From the NCBI RefSeq assembly GCF_035083965.1, contig NC_089727.1, positions 17,272,769 to 17,336,768 on the forward strand: DNA of 64,000 nucleotides, given 5' to 3'. The DNA comes from Branchiostoma lanceolatum. Lineage: Eukaryota; Chordata; Leptocardii; Amphioxiformes; Branchiostomatidae. Under the pieces are notes generated by a model. That model ran no database searches. It saw only the letters and a list, made by a program, of their open reading frames with translations, and was not told the origin of the DNA. Below, in pieces: positions 11,701 to 22,583 of the stretch. The position numbers were made by a program, and so were the translations under genes. Each line of letters opens with the position of its first letter. The first letter of the stretch is position 1.

Positions 11701-11825
11701 AGAGATAGTACCTGACTAAACTATAGTTCACTTACCTCTGTGTAATTGTAGACAACTGCATATCCAACGAAGAAGGATAATATCACAGCAGTATATCCTT
11801 TGGTTTGTAGCAAATCGGTTGCCAT
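5743..11825 (-). CDS. Galactose-3-O-sulfotransferase-like enzyme (Gal3ST family), six coding exons
   Basis: Minus-strand exons 11825-11736, 11533-11146, 9022-8793, 8097-7819, 6657-6484 and 5970-5743 join with matching phases (0, 1, 0, 0, 0) and GT/AG borders to 462 aa, the usual family length. Residues 1-30 hold a type II signal anchor (AVILSFFVGYAVVYNY), placing the enzyme in the Golgi with a lumenal catalytic part. Residues 79-90 (VFIKTHKTGSMT) are the 5'-phosphosulfate loop for PAPS. IREPLSHLKS (about 162-171) corresponds to the 3'-phosphate region. LLLEHLDESFVLLRRLMCW and GPDFYREL are further family hallmarks. Family members move sulfate from PAPS to the 3-OH of galactose on glycolipids or glycoproteins; the acceptor here cannot be told. 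Putative N-glycosylation sites include NLT (103) and NKT (144). The basic C-terminal tail (KNKKQKKHVYKKR) is unusual. Introns hold a SINE, a MULE-like MITE and a hairpin element. Confidence 0.88.
6141..6180 (+). repeat. (GTTT)n microsatellite in sulfotransferase intron
   Basis: About ten tandem GTTT units between the last two coding exons, followed by AT-rich intron sequence with no other recognisable feature to 6483. Confidence 0.85.
6658..7570. other. Sulfotransferase intron, mostly unique
   Basis: Intron between the GPDFYREL exon and the DESFVLLRR exon. It contains a short G run (about 6956-6965) and otherwise no recognisable element until the SINE at 7571. Confidence 0.35.
7571..7795 (-). 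mobile_element. tRNA-derived SINE-like element
   Basis: Read on the minus strand, the head resembles a tRNA gene: GTGGCGCAATCGGTAGGGTG (A-box-like) followed about 35 bases later by GGTTCGAAACCC (B-box-like). The constant body shares CACCCAGGTGTAAATAGGTA with other copies at 27.5, 28.7, 31.0, 60.3 and 63.8 kb. It ends a few dozen bases from a sulfotransferase exon border. The same family may include the segment back to ~7440. Not a functional tRNA: no cloverleaf is completed. Confidence 0.65.
9074..9243. mobile_element. MULE-like MITE with 9-bp target duplication
   Basis: The 170-bp element has terminal inverted repeats TAGCCTCCGTTGCAGGCTC / GAGCCTGCAACGGAGGCTA and an internal palindrome built from GTAACTATCAGCC units. 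It is flanked on both sides by GGAGAAAAC (9065-9073 and 9244-9252). A 9-bp duplication is typical of Mutator-like transposons. It lies ~50 bp upstream of a sulfotransferase exon, within the intron's 3' end. A related terminus (TAGCCTCCCTTGCAGG) occurs at 54.29 and 58.51 kb. Confidence 0.8.
9780..10426 (-). repeat. Dispersed 'AATTATGCAAATTAGG' repeat family, reverse copy in intron
   Basis: Contains ATTAATTATCCAAATTAGG, a 'gattttgacaaaaacgcccaagcagtctc' segment and a 'tctatctaccacgtgg' segment. These are the reverse complement of the element described at 16.98-18.18 kb. It is diverged and fragmentary. Confidence 0.6.
10439..10562 (+). mobile_element. ~124-bp hairpin element with 12-bp target duplication
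   Basis: The element begins CGCCAAAAATCGTTGCTCAA, folds back on AAAATTTTATCCAGTTGCTT, and ends with ACCTGGATGTCTAACCTTCA then TCAACG. It is flanked by ATTAGGCCCTTA at 10427-10438 and 10563-10574. A second copy with its own target duplication is at 17768-17895, and a truncated copy is at 59971-60012. Confidence 0.75.
10575..11060 (-). repeat. Dispersed repeat family, reverse copy in intron
   Basis: Carries the segments 'gtcgctagaggacttaaacc' and 'aaaagatcaagatcacagc', which are reverse complements of segments of the 17-kb element. Open frames through it are repeat-derived. Confidence 0.6.
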
Positions 11826-12590
11826 TACTGGATTCAGTAAGTCGTTAACTAGTGATTGGAAAACAGAAGAGTAGAATTATGCTATTGCAACATTTTTTCT
11901 GTATTGATGGTTTCAAAAATGGTGCCTAGAGAGCTATTTGCAATCAAGAAACTAGAGAGTACTCAGGGGCAGAACAGTTATTCAGTTCCAAGAGATAATA
12001 TTTATCTGAATCAAAGATTGTATAGGCAACCTTACGTTACATTGGGTCTAGGCAGCAATTTAACTACACAGCGACAATATTCTGATACCCCCAAATACCC
12101 TCCTGTTACCGCGAGGGGTAACATAAATATCATTTAATCGCAATCAGATATTGGTAACAATGTAAGTGATGTTACATTTGTCTAAGAATCTTTTTTGCAA
12201 TCTGTTTTTCTATCTATAGCCTTAGTAACGTTATTTGAACAGGCCCTGATATCCATGGTTTCCATGTAATAATGTTCAACTTTCCTGAACATCTAAATGC
12301 ACGAAGAATGAAATATTACATGACCTAATAGGATTATAAGCCCCAACTACGGTCAAAGCGCAGAGTTAACCCATGGTCACTGAGGCGTGCGCACATACGG
12401 AAAATGAATTTGATATTGCAGTAAATAATGTTAGCAGCTGGGGGGGGGGCTGTTAGAAGTTCATGGCATTCAATTTTATCAAGGGAAACAAACATCACTG
12501 TCTCAAATATTAGCGATCATGAATGGTTATCGGTTGACTATAGACCGCGAAAGTCGCTAACATCATTAGGTTTTACAAATTAAGAATTAA
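11826..12590. other. 5' flank of the sulfotransferase gene
   Basis: Region upstream of the minus-strand start codon. No TATA box or known element was recognised. A G run lies near 12440-12449. The promoter is expected here but not defined. Confidence 0.3.
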
Positions 12591-13450
12591 ACTGGAGTTT
12601 CACGACCTCATACCATCGCCAAATGATTTAAACCTTTTATGACTGACGTATTAGGAGTGTCTCTCATCAATAATAAATCATACTACACCCAAATAACAGA
12701 CGTTGCCCAAAGTATAAGTTTAACAAAGAAGTTTATGCTAACATCATCAATTATGCAAATCAACATATCAACATCCCTCTCTTCCTCCATTTGAATAGTC
12801 ATATAATCACAGCAGGTTTTTAAAATTGTTTCATTAATTATGCAAATTAGAATCTGATTTGCATAATTATCATCCAATCATTCAAAGTATAACGTCAGCT
12901 ATCTACAAAATTCATGACCATCCATCAAGCCCACCTTGAGTTAAAGTATTTTATCATAATTATGCAAATGAGGTCCTTATTTGCATAGTTGATATCTATT
13001 AATATTTCTCTCTTCCTCAGATACATATGTTACATGTTTGAGAGTCCTATCATGGAATTTGGCTGCTATATAAACTTTCCTCATTAATTATGCAAATTAG
13101 ATATTGATTTGCATAATAAGTATCTTATCATGTACATCATCACTCAAGCTATCTACTTACCAAAATCCATGACCATCCACCTAGCCCTTCTTGAGTTATT
13201 CTCTTTCAAAGTCTGAACCAAAACCTGCTCCTGCTAAGAGGCCCAAACCTAGACCACTTACTCACTGTCCAAAGAGCTATCTACCACCTAAAAATCAGTT
13301 CCATAGCTTGTCCAGAACACGAGATATCAAAACAGGAAGTTCCGCTGCAGTACCGTTACAAGCCGCTAGGGGACCCAAAATTTAATAATTTCCTAGTCTC
13401 ATCAAGACCTACCCACCTACCAAATATCAAGACAATCCACCCAAGCCTTC
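12590..13450 (-). repeat. Dispersed repeat family, reverse copies
   Basis: Starts with the reversed terminus AACTGGAGTTTCACGACCTC and contains several TTAATTATGCAAATTAG-type motifs (near 12837, 12957 and 13083). The conserved 'ccacttactcactgtccaa' / 'gttccgctgcagtaccgtt' segments follow near 13255-13360. Same family as 16.98-18.18 kb. Confidence 0.65.
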
Positions 13451-15284
13451 AGGAGTAATGCTGGTCGGTACAAATAAACAAACATACATACAAACGCTAC
13501 CCTATGCATAACCTTCTCGGCGAAGGTAATAAAGAAGTACCTTGTCCATATTTTCTGCCTAAAATCGACTATTTCGGGAACAGGAGCTAAGTAACTTTCG
13601 AGCGTAACATGGTTTATCAAAGCACCACAAGCAGTGGTCAGTAAGTGTGGAGAGAGACACTTTTTACGTCATCACATCAAGCCAGTACAGCTAATTAGAA
13701 CTATTGACGTATTTTTACATGAAGCCAATAGCTATCAGCAACATACTTTCCAAGATAGTAAAATAGTAACTATGCATGAGAACTTTCTACGTGGCTTTTA
13801 AAACCCTATTCACGGCGGCCAAAGTTCCTTTCATTCTTACGTTAATTCGTAAAAAGACTAGAATCTGTACAGTAAATATAGCCCTACCTGTGAAACAAAC
13901 AAAATGGGCGGCAGTGTTGCAAATCTGCTCGAGTCACTTCTGCATGAATGGCCATGGATGGCAACCTAAACTGTCTGTTGACGTCCTTTTAGGCATCAAA
14001 ATCTCACAAAGTTCCAATAACCTCTGACTTTGGGGCGACTATTAAAAGGAATCACCAAATTTAGAAACGGTCTGACGTTTCAGACGTGAAGCATCCGCCG
14101 TCTTTCGTCAGTGACTAAGTTCGAGGCTCCGTTTGGCATAAGGTGTGTAATGGAGGGGTAATGAGATAGGTGTCCTTGTTACCACACCTACAAGTCACTG
14201 ACGTCATGGGGACACAAAGAAAACATGTAGTCCGGATGACCATTTTGTTGTTGGTGAACTAAAACGTAGTCCAATTTGCACCATTGTAACCGTGCTTCTA
14301 AGAAGTACGCCATTCATATAAATGGATAAAGTACGTCATGGATGGGTGAACTTAAAAACGTGCATTTGTACCCGGGTATCCGATAGTTTGGACTCTTGTC
14401 GATAATAGTACTTTGATGTGCCACTTGGCGACTGAATACCTCAAGGTCCCCCACACCGGTCCATCGGCTTACGTCCCTGTCTTACAGGATTTAAGCAACC
14501 CTTCACACCGAGCGGGGTTTAAACAAAAACATGCAGAAATATGCATAATCTACCAACTTTGCCCACCAATTACCCCATCTTTCCACATAACATGCACTTT
14601 CCAACAAAATAATGTCCGATTCTAATTTCAGTAACCTACAAGCGTTACAAGATGTACTTAAAACCCCACAAAATCACTATCTAGCTTTTAAAAACGAATC
14701 TTGACTGATTACAGCATGACTTCTATAACTACATACAATAACTTAGCTTTCAAACCTTATTTACGATGACAGAATACAACCACTTCAACGAGTTTGTGCA
14801 ATAAATGTGCTCCCACCTGTGAGACCAAAGGACGACAATGTACAGAACTGATCTGTCACTGAATAACTTTTGCATTAGCTAGATCCGTCTGCTTACATAC
14901 TGTCGGATCCGACACACAGTTCAGTTTAGTTCAGTTCAGTTAATTTGTTTTACGTGGCAAAGTTTCACCTTTGACATATTTAGTGACAATGAGTGAACAG
15001 GACCTTTTTATCTGTCACGACCACCGGAGTATATACGGTTTAAGCTATTTTTTTGTATATTTTGGTAAACATCTATCACATCATATTTTCTACATATATA
15101 TTGTATCCCAATGAAACCTCATTTGTGTCAAAATGAGTTAATCCAGGCGATATTAGAGAGGGATAATTGTAGGAACGCCCATACATCTATTAACTAGTGC
15201 GCAAACGTGTCAAGGACACTGGATGATTACTTGCTGATGTTTTTCTACTCACCCAACTATGACGAGGTTTACTATGACTTACTG
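13451..15284. other. Intergenic, nothing recognised
   Basis: Unique-looking AT-rich sequence. Several short open frames lack splice context, domain signatures or a counterpart elsewhere. A short inverted pair (GAAACGGTCTGACGTTTC) is seen near 14065-14082. Confidence 0.3.
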
Positions 15285-15465
15285 CAAATGCAGAAATGTT
15301 TGCGGTGGTTTTATGTTCGCGGTTTTCGCGGTTAGCTATTCATCGCGAACTTAAAACCATGGCAAAAAGCCGTTACACTGTGTGACTGTTGTGCTACTAT
15401 TGTTTCAAACGCGAACACTCCATTTTCTCCCTACCGCGAAATTAAATCCCCGCGAAGAATTCTCC
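15285..15465. mobile_element. MITE of the TACTGTAAATGCA family, diverged
   Basis: Contains GCAAATGCAGAAATGTTTGC, GTTCGCGGTTTTCGCGG and the inverted CGCGAACTTAAAACC / TACCGCGAAATTAAA motifs found in the better copies at 26.3, 27.2 and 28.4 kb. Confidence 0.65.
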
Positions 15466-15589
15466 ATCTACAGTACCTCACACAAGTACGTCATCGTTGG
15501 TCCGACTACGACCTTTTTTGACCAGTTGGGTTATATTTTCAGCAACACTACAATCTTATCCCCTTCTACATATTTTTCGTAGTTTCATA

Positions 15590-15620
<31 letters not shown>

Positions 15621-16559
15621 GCACCTACTTGCGTTGTTCAATCGTGCCTCGGGATAACTGTGGTACCATTATCAGACCGGTTATTTTCAAGGTCTCTCCG
15701 TAAAAGTGACTCGAGAATGGACTAGATCTGCCAGGCTTAGAACTCTTACATTGTCGTCCACTTCGTCTCCAAGATAGGAATGCTTTCACTGTACAAGTTC
15801 TAGATCTGAACCGGGGTTCAAAAGACATACTAGTATATTGATAGTGATAACATGTAGTATTTCGCTATATAAAGCATGTAGTGATGGCTATCAATGCTGT
15901 GTAAAAAGAGTAGTCAGAATAGTTTTCCACCCTTACTGGCAGAGGCTTTCCCTCTTCGAGTACTTCTTGTTGTTGCCAAATACATCACCTAAAGGCGGAA
16001 ATCTTGCTCCTGACGTAGCCATTCCGTGCAGAGATTAAAAGCTACGTTATTACATGTGACGTGCTTTGTGACGTGATTTGGCCATCTACTACGTACATAT
16101 AACGTTACTTAGTAAGGTTGTATTTTCACCAACACAACTATCTGATGGGGGGGGGGGCGTATTTATGGGAAGAGGGGGGCGTCTACGTAGACTTCAGGGC
16201 CTCACTCAGTATATTTTCGTGGGGAAGGAAAAGGGGGACGGGGTTTCAACACCATCACCCCCCGTGAGACTTGGGTTGTGCTGTAATGCCTCAGGGTACA
16301 TCTGGCCTTCTACGAGTATGTATAAGTGGTGGATAGACCGGTTTATATAATTGTTCCCGGTTCACACACTCTCCATTGCCGATAAGCACTGCAGACTAAG
16401 AGCTCTAACATTGTCGTCCATTTTTTCTACACGGTAAGAATACATTTACTGTACTGTCGGTGTCACGTCTTGCTGTCAAATACATTGTCTTGAACATTAT
16501 TACATTATACAACAGTAAACCATTTATATACAAGTTTTTATGTACACGTACTTAGAATG
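15466..16559. other. Intergenic with C/CA-rich and G-rich low-complexity tracts
   Basis: A C run followed by CACACA (about 15591-15620) and a G run near 16147-16156. No gene recognised. Confidence 0.35.
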
Positions 16560-16815
16560 TTTTCTAGCTTGTTATACTGTCATTTCATAATTCCAAATGC
16601 ACTGTTTTTGTAATAGCCACAGCCATACCAATAAATAAACCAATAAATAAATAAATAGATAAATAAATTGCCTTATGCTCAAAAATTACTAAAAACTTAT
16701 TCCTGAAGTATTCGGTGAAATCAGTGCAGGCTTTAAAAGCTAACGTATAAACGTTACATATATGCATTTATTTTCTCCTTGTAGAAAGAATGCTGTGAAA
16801 TGACTAGATTGATAT

Positions 16816-16887
16816 CTTCTAATACATTGTGGTACGTTTAAAAACGTTTTTTAACACTTTTTAAAACGTGCCACAATGTATTAGAAG
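16816..16887. repeat. Short hairpin (inverted repeat)
   Basis: CTTCTAATACATTGTGGTAC is matched by the complement GTGCCACAATGTATTAGAAG, with a T/A-rich loop containing GTTTAAAAACG. It may be a small MITE. Confidence 0.65.
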
Positions 16888-17006
16888 AAATTAGTTTTGA
16901 AAATCTTAATCCCGAGGTCGTTTCTTCGGGTGGGAAATACGTGTACGTTGCCAAATAATTATGCTGAATATGCCGTTTTTTTATCTCCATGAAAAATGGA
17001 GATATT

Positions 17007-17057
<51 letters not shown>

Positions 17058-17767
17058 TCTGTGGGTGTTTCCGCACTACTCTAGTCAGCATAACTCAAGA
17101 ACCTCTCAATGGATTTCGATGATATTTGGTATTTGGGCAGGTGCTGGGAAGCCGGATTCAAGGTCGATTTTGGGCCCCCTGATATGTGACCTTGGTACTG
17201 CAGCAGAACTTCTGTTTTTGTATCTTTTGACGTGGACGTGCTACGGTCTTGATTTTTGGGTGGCAGATAGCTTGTGATGTAATAAAGAAGTGATGTAGGT
17301 TTGGGCCCCCTAGCAGCTTCCTCTGAAACTGCAGGGGCGTTTTTGTGAAAATCTTCTAAGGAGAATAACTGAACAAAGGAACAACGGATTTCCATGATAT
17401 TTAGTATGCAGGTAGCTTAAATAGAGATGTAAACAATGAAGTGCAAATTATGCTAATTGGGACTTTATTTGCATAGCTTATGAGGAAAATATATATTTGC
17501 AGTATTTTCCATTATCAGACTCAAATACATGTAACGTATGTAGTTTATGGAAAGTGGATCATCAACAGATACCAAGTATGCACATAAATGCCTAATTTGC
17601 ATAATTAATGCAAAACACCATATCTCATCTAATTGGAAAATTATAGGACTGTCAATATGATACTTAGTATGCAGGTAGCTTAGACAGAGATATACATAAT
17701 GAAGTGCAAGTTATGCTAATTGTGACTTAATTTGCATAGCTAATGAGGAAAATCTATATTTGCAGTG

Positions 17768-17895
17768 CACCAAAAAAGCAATTACTCAAACAACTGGATA
17801 TGAAACAACTGGACGACAATCTAAGAGTTTGGAGTTATTGGGGTAATTGCTTTTTTGGTGTATCTTATTACCTGGATGTCTAATCTTCATCGACG
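17768..17895 (+). mobile_element. ~128-bp hairpin element with 13-bp target duplication
   Basis: The element begins CACCAAAAAAGCAATTACTC, folds back on GGGGTAATTGCTTTTTTGGTG, and ends ACCTGGATGTCTAATCTTCA then TCGACG. The flanks are TATATTTGCAGTG at 17755-17767 and 17896-17908. Other copies of the host repeat (e.g. 19373-19390) show the uninterrupted 'tatatttgcagtgttttcc', confirming an insertion. Confidence 0.85.
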
Positions 17896-18180
17896 TATAT
17901 TTGCAGTGTTTTTCATTATCAGACTCAAATACAAGTAACATATCTAGGTTGTGGAAAGTGGAGCATCAACAGATACCAATTATGCAAATAAATTCCTAAT
18001 TTGCATAATTAATGCAAAAACACCATAATTCATCTAATTGGAAAATTATAGGACTGTCAATATTGCAACATGTGTAAGTTAGATAAAGGTGTTTATGACC
18101 AATGATATATTATGCAAATGTGTAAGTCATTTGCATGAATAGAATTGTTCATGGAGATATGAGGTCGTGGAACTCTTGTT

Positions 18181-18325
18181 ATAGCTTGTTATACTGTCCA
18201 TTTCAAAATTCCAAATGCACTGTCTTTGTAATAGCCACAGGCTGTGCGTGCTGAACAGCCATACCAATAAATAAACCAACAATAGTGTGTGTGTGTGTGT
18301 GTGTGTGTGTCTGTGTGTGTGTGTG

Positions 18326-18381
<56 letters not shown>

Positions 18382-18909
18382 TCTGTTTGTGTTTCCGCAC
18401 TACTCTAGTCAGCATAACCCAAGAACCTCTGGATGGATTTCGATGATATTTGGTATCTGGGCAGGTGTTGGGAAGCCGGAATTCAAGGTCGATTTTGGGC
18501 CCCCTGGTATGTGACCGTGGTACTGCAGCAGAACTTCTGTTTTCGTATCTTTTGACATGGACGTGCTACGGTCTTGATTTTTGGGTGGAAGATAGCTTGT
18601 GATGTAATAAAGAAGTGTTGTAGGTTTTCGGCCCCCTAGCATCTTGCTCTGGAACTACAGTGGCGTTAATGTGAAAATCTTCTAAGGAGAATAACTGACC
18701 AAAGGAATGACGGATTTTCATGATATCTATTTGTTCAGGTCGCTGTGTGTTCGCACGACAACTCAACAAGATCGTGCTGGTCGATTTTTATGAAATTCGG
18801 TGTTGTTGGTAGGATTTTGGTAGTAGTTGAGTAACCGAAAAAACATGTAGAACATGGGCCTTTTAGCAACTTGTTATCTCCATGAAAAATGGAGATATTG
18901 TTTTTGGCG

Positions 18910-18940
<31 letters not shown>

Positions 18941-19876
18941 TTGTGTTTCCGGACTCTTGTAGTCAGCATAACTCAAGAACCTCTTGATGGATTATAATGA
19001 TATTTGGTATGTGGGCGGGTGTTGTAAAGCCGAAGGTCAGGGTCGATTTTGGGCCCCCTGGTATGTGACCTTGGTACTGCAGCAGAACTTCAATTTTTGT
19101 ATCTTTTGACCTGGACGTGCTGTGGTCTTGATTTCTGGGTGGCAGATAGCTTGTGATGTAATTAAGAAGTGGTGTAGGTTTGGGCCCCCTAGCAGCTTTC
19201 TCTGGAACTGCAAGGGCGTTTTTGTGAAAATCTTCTAGGGAGAATAACTCAGTAAAGTAACGATGGATTTCCATGATATTTAGTATGTAGGTAGCTTAGA
19301 TAGACATATACACAATGAAGTACAAATTATGCTAATTGGGACTCAATTTGCATAGCTAACGAGGAAAATCTATATTTGCAGTGTTTTCCATTATCAGACT
19401 CAAGTACAAGCAACATATGTAGTTTATCGAAAGTTGATCATCAACAGGTACCAATTATGCAAATAGATTCCTAATTTGCATGATTAATGGAAAACACCAT
19501 ATCTCATCTAATTGGAAAATTATAGGACTGTCAATATTATACTTAGTATGCAGGTAGCTTAGACAGAGATATACATAATGAAGTGCAAATTATGCTAATT
19601 GTGACTTTATTTGCATAACTAATGAGAAAAATCTATATTTGCAGTGTTTTCCATTATCAGACTCAAATACATGTAACATATGTCGTTTATGGAAAGTGGA
19701 GCATCAACAGATACCAATTATGCAAATAAATTCCTAATTTGCATAATTAATGCAAAATACCATAATTCATCTAATTGGAAAATTATAGGACTGTCAATAT
19801 TGCAACATGTGAGGTAGATAAAGGTGTTTATGACCAAGTATAGAATTGTTCATGGAGATTTGAGGTCGTGGAACTC
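18181..19876 (+). repeat. Hairpin-ended dispersed element, copy B (truncated copy plus full copy)
   Basis: The leader repeats at 18181, followed by an interrupted (GT)n tract (about 18284-18378) and the 'gcataacccaagaacctctgg' body to ~18760. A complete copy then starts with hairpin TATCTCCATGAAAAATGGAG at ~18876 and ends GAGGTCGTGGAACTCTTG at ~19878. Cys-rich and His/Thr-rich frames over (GT)n are not genes. Confidence 0.75.
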
Positions 19877-19891
19877 TTGTTTAGTTCTGCA

Positions 19892-19942
<51 letters not shown>

Positions 19943-20408
19943 TGTTTGTGTTTCTGTTTCCGGACTACTGTAGTCAGCATAACTCAAGAACTTCTTAATG
20001 GATGACAATAATATTTGGTATGTGGACCAGGTGTTGGGAAGCCGAAATTCAAGGTCGATTTTGGGCGCATTATAGGCTATAGGCACATTTAGAAAAATCA
20101 ATAACCACCAATAGTTTTTTAACTTTACATTCCATCGATAGGGAACTTGGGATGTATTTGAAAACTAAAGACCGCAATATTATCTAGTTCACGGTTACGG
20201 AGCTATAGGTGTCCCCCACCCCTATGCATTATAGGCTATAGACACATAAAAAAACAATGTCCCACCAAGATCAAGGAAATGATTTAATCATGATTTGGGG
20301 CGGGTGCGACGACACCAACCCCCCCCCCCCAACGTAAATGGGGGAGGGGGCAACAACCCCTCCCCTTGCCCCACCGTGCCATAAATTAAGAGTAACAGAC
20401 CAGTAAGC
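19877..20408 (+). other. Truncated dispersed element copy and low-complexity sequence
   Basis: A (TG)n tract (about 19896-19940) leads into 'gcataactcaagaacttctt' and 'aaggtcgattttgggc', then the homology stops at ~20070. The rest holds two 'cattataggctatag.cacat' repeats (near 20068 and 20227) and C- and G-rich runs near 20320-20350. Confidence 0.5.
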
Positions 20409-21070
20409 CTGAATTCAATCAAGCCTCCTGTGACCGCTCGCCGCCCTCTAACCGCCTCCCAACCCAAGAGCTTGATGGCTAAGACCGATAACTCAAGGGA
20501 ATCCTCCTTTCTAAATATGGATAATTTATGCAGCCGTCATCAGCCCACAGAGCTGCCTGCCCAGGCCAGACTCTAGTTACTAAGGATCTATTGCTGTTGC
20601 TATCTAGTGATTGACAGCTGCAGATGTCTGATCTGCAGGTAGTAGGAAGAGAGTTTCACAGGCCATTTCTCTGTACTTTGAACATTTTTCGGCAGTCAAG
20701 TCTTTTCTTGTTGGATTTTCAAACTTGGTTTTTGATGTGGGAGAAACCGTCATTGTCTGTCTTTAAAGGAACAGATAAACTAAGGAGGTTTAAAATCCCT
20801 TTTAACCGGCTTGGATACATCTCATTTCTCACCCTCCCAACATCTGGATCTCAATTCCCACTCCTTCCTCCTGGTCTGCCTGTGGTGCCAGTTGTGACAG
20901 CTAACAGACAGGATTACTAGGTGGTTTCTATGGCAATGGGAGCCTAGCTGAAATACTGCCCTATGATTGGTGTTACCATTTTTGATAACAGTCCTCCGGA
21001 TCCCGGCTTAGAGCAACCAGAGCACAAACTCCGCGGGGAGGGGAGAGAAACTTTGCGTTATACAGACTAC
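20409..21070 (+). repeat. ~660-bp inverted repeat, left arm
   Basis: From GCCTGAATTCAATCAAGCCT to GCGTTATACAGAC this segment is matched, in reverse complement and with scattered substitutions, by 23785-24448. The arms enclose the helical-module exon and the TIR exons. Both arms keep an open frame starting MSDLQVVGREFHRPFLCTLN, but the frames end at different points, so coding is not claimed. Flanking target duplication was not found. Confidence 0.8.
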
Positions 21071-21739
21071 AGACCAGGATCACTAGCTCGATTAGGCCTA
21101 ACATGGGGATCGTTTAGAACTTGATAAGCGAAAGCAAAATTTCCCTCGACGATGAAAACAAACATCGTCGAGGAAACCCATAGATAGAGAAGTTTGAGTA
21201 CATGTTTGTACTGACGTAAACACCCACCCTTCAGACACGGTTTTTAACAATTTCAATACGTTTCAACTGACCTTTGGTAATCAACCTATGATGATTCTTG
21301 AAAATTGCGGAGAGAACAGAAGGGACTCGGAAGCAAGCTATTACAAACTTTGATACCGGGCTATGATAATTCCTAATCGACACTAAATCTATACATATTA
21401 AACAAGGCCACTTGCCTATCGATCTTTGCCGTAGATTTTAGTGAGAGACATTAATTACACAAGGGTTCCAGTATGGTTTGCCCCCTCGCCAGCCCAACAT
21501 GATTTTTATTTATTTATTATTTCAGCTTTATTTCATCAAGGTGTATAGACGGATAAAAACCAATCCGGGTAAAAACAACTACAGAATTTCAACAAAACAA
21601 GACCACACATTTTCGAATACCAGGACATAAAATAAAACGCTGGCTCCTTGTATTCGAATTGCGGTCGTTTATTATTAGTAATGTAAAATCCCTTGAGATA
21701 ACCGTTGTGTGTAAACGCTGTATATCGTTCGTCTTTCAG
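21071..21739. other. Spacer before the helical-module exon
   Basis: Contains a perfect short hairpin, CCTCGACGATG / CATCGTCGAGG (21144-21173). Otherwise no feature was recognised. Confidence 0.35.
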
Positions 21740-21895
21740 CCGGATAAAGTACTGCCCATACTGTCTTGGCTGAAGGAACAAGACATCATGACCGCTCAGG
21801 ATCTCCATGACAACTGGGATGACGTCAGAAACATGGTGGACATGACCAACGCCATGAGACAGCACATCACTAAACCTTTACGGGAATGTTTTTAA
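21740..21895 (+). CDS. Exon encoding a SAM-like helical module, possibly terminal
   Basis: After a pyrimidine-rich CGTCTTTCAG acceptor, the frame reads PDKVLPILSWLKEQDIMTAQ then DLHDNWDDVRNMVDMTNAMR and runs to a TAA at 21893-21895. The pattern of hydrophobic positions suggests a small helical bundle like a SAM or death-fold domain (inference). It aligns without gaps over ~47 residues with the exon at 62991-63149 of the GTPase gene (about 17 identities, including V.P, LK..DI.T, DNW and R). It could be the 3' end of a gene whose upstream exons are lost, or an upstream exon of the TIR gene. No donor of the right phase to reach the TIR exon at 22584 is visible, so the connection is unproven. Confidence 0.5.
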   Translation, partial: PDKVLPILSWLKEQDIMTAQDLHDNWDDVRNMVDMTNAMRQHITKPLRECF

Positions 21896-22583
21896 GCAGG
21901 CCATTGGCCGGTTGATTTATTGCTCTTGTGAGGCAGACACGTATGGTTAGTGATCATTTGAAGATGGATGATTAGTTGAGATTTTGAACGAAAAACAAAA
22001 CAATCACTAACTAACAAGACAATAAGAGATGTCAAACTTCACTCTCTTAATAGAACTGCTTTATGGCCGTCCGTTTTACAAAGATTAAAGTTGCAGAACT
22101 GAGAATGGCAACGCTGCATTGTGTGTATTCAAAAATGGTAATAAAAAAATACAAAGAAGCTAAAAACAACACTTCCGTGTGGTACTGTAATATATTTTCA
22201 ACACATATGGCATTACCTATACGTATACATTTAACCCCAGTTTTTGATTCAAGTAGAAGACGTTACCACTCGTTACTTGCAGAAATATGTCTCTCAGTTT
22301 TCTTTTAATATCTAGAAATCAAGATCATGTTTCAAAGTAAATGATTTGAAACTTGACTTACTTGACTTAGTAAAAACCCGGCAACGATTGTTCTCCATGA
22401 TTTTCAGGTGCCCACTAATTTGGGCTAACTAAAAGTTGCACGCAGAACTCATATATCTGCAAATCTCTATCCAACTTTGAAAAATTGTTAGAACATTCAC
22501 AGCTAATTAAGCACAGCTAATCAAACGAAGATGCTTCCCGGGCATCTGGAATTGATGTCCCGTCTTGAACTCAGTTCAAGCAG
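21896..22583. other. Spacer or intron between helical-module exon and TIR exons
   Basis: AT-rich sequence without a recognised element. An acceptor-like TGATTTTCAG (about 22398-22407) leads into stop codons. Confidence 0.35.

Larger units (their letters stand above)
16560..18180 (+). repeat. Hairpin-ended dispersed element with TG microsatellite, copy A of a tandem pair
   Basis: A leader (TAGCTTGTTATACTGTC..., 16564) precedes the hairpin TATCTCCATGAAAAATGGAG (16982) and a (GT)n tract (about 17009-17054). Then come 'gcataactcaagaacctctc', 'aaggtcgattttgggccccc', 'gtaccttgg...actgcagcag' and two sub-units each with TTTGCATAATTAATGC. It ends ATGAGGTCGTGGAACTCTTG (~18160-18180). The same leader begins again at 18180, so this is a tandem pair of ~1.6-kb units. 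No protein is encoded. Confidence 0.75.

Noticed and set aside
16996..18514. Cys/Val- and His/Thr-rich short proteins
   Set aside because: They come from (GT)n and (CA)n microsatellites inside the dispersed element; frames differ between copies.
20624..20920. Open frame MSDLQVVGREF... conserved in both arms of the inverted repeat
   Set aside because: The arms are near-copies, so similarity is expected. The frames end at different stops, with no domain and no splice context.
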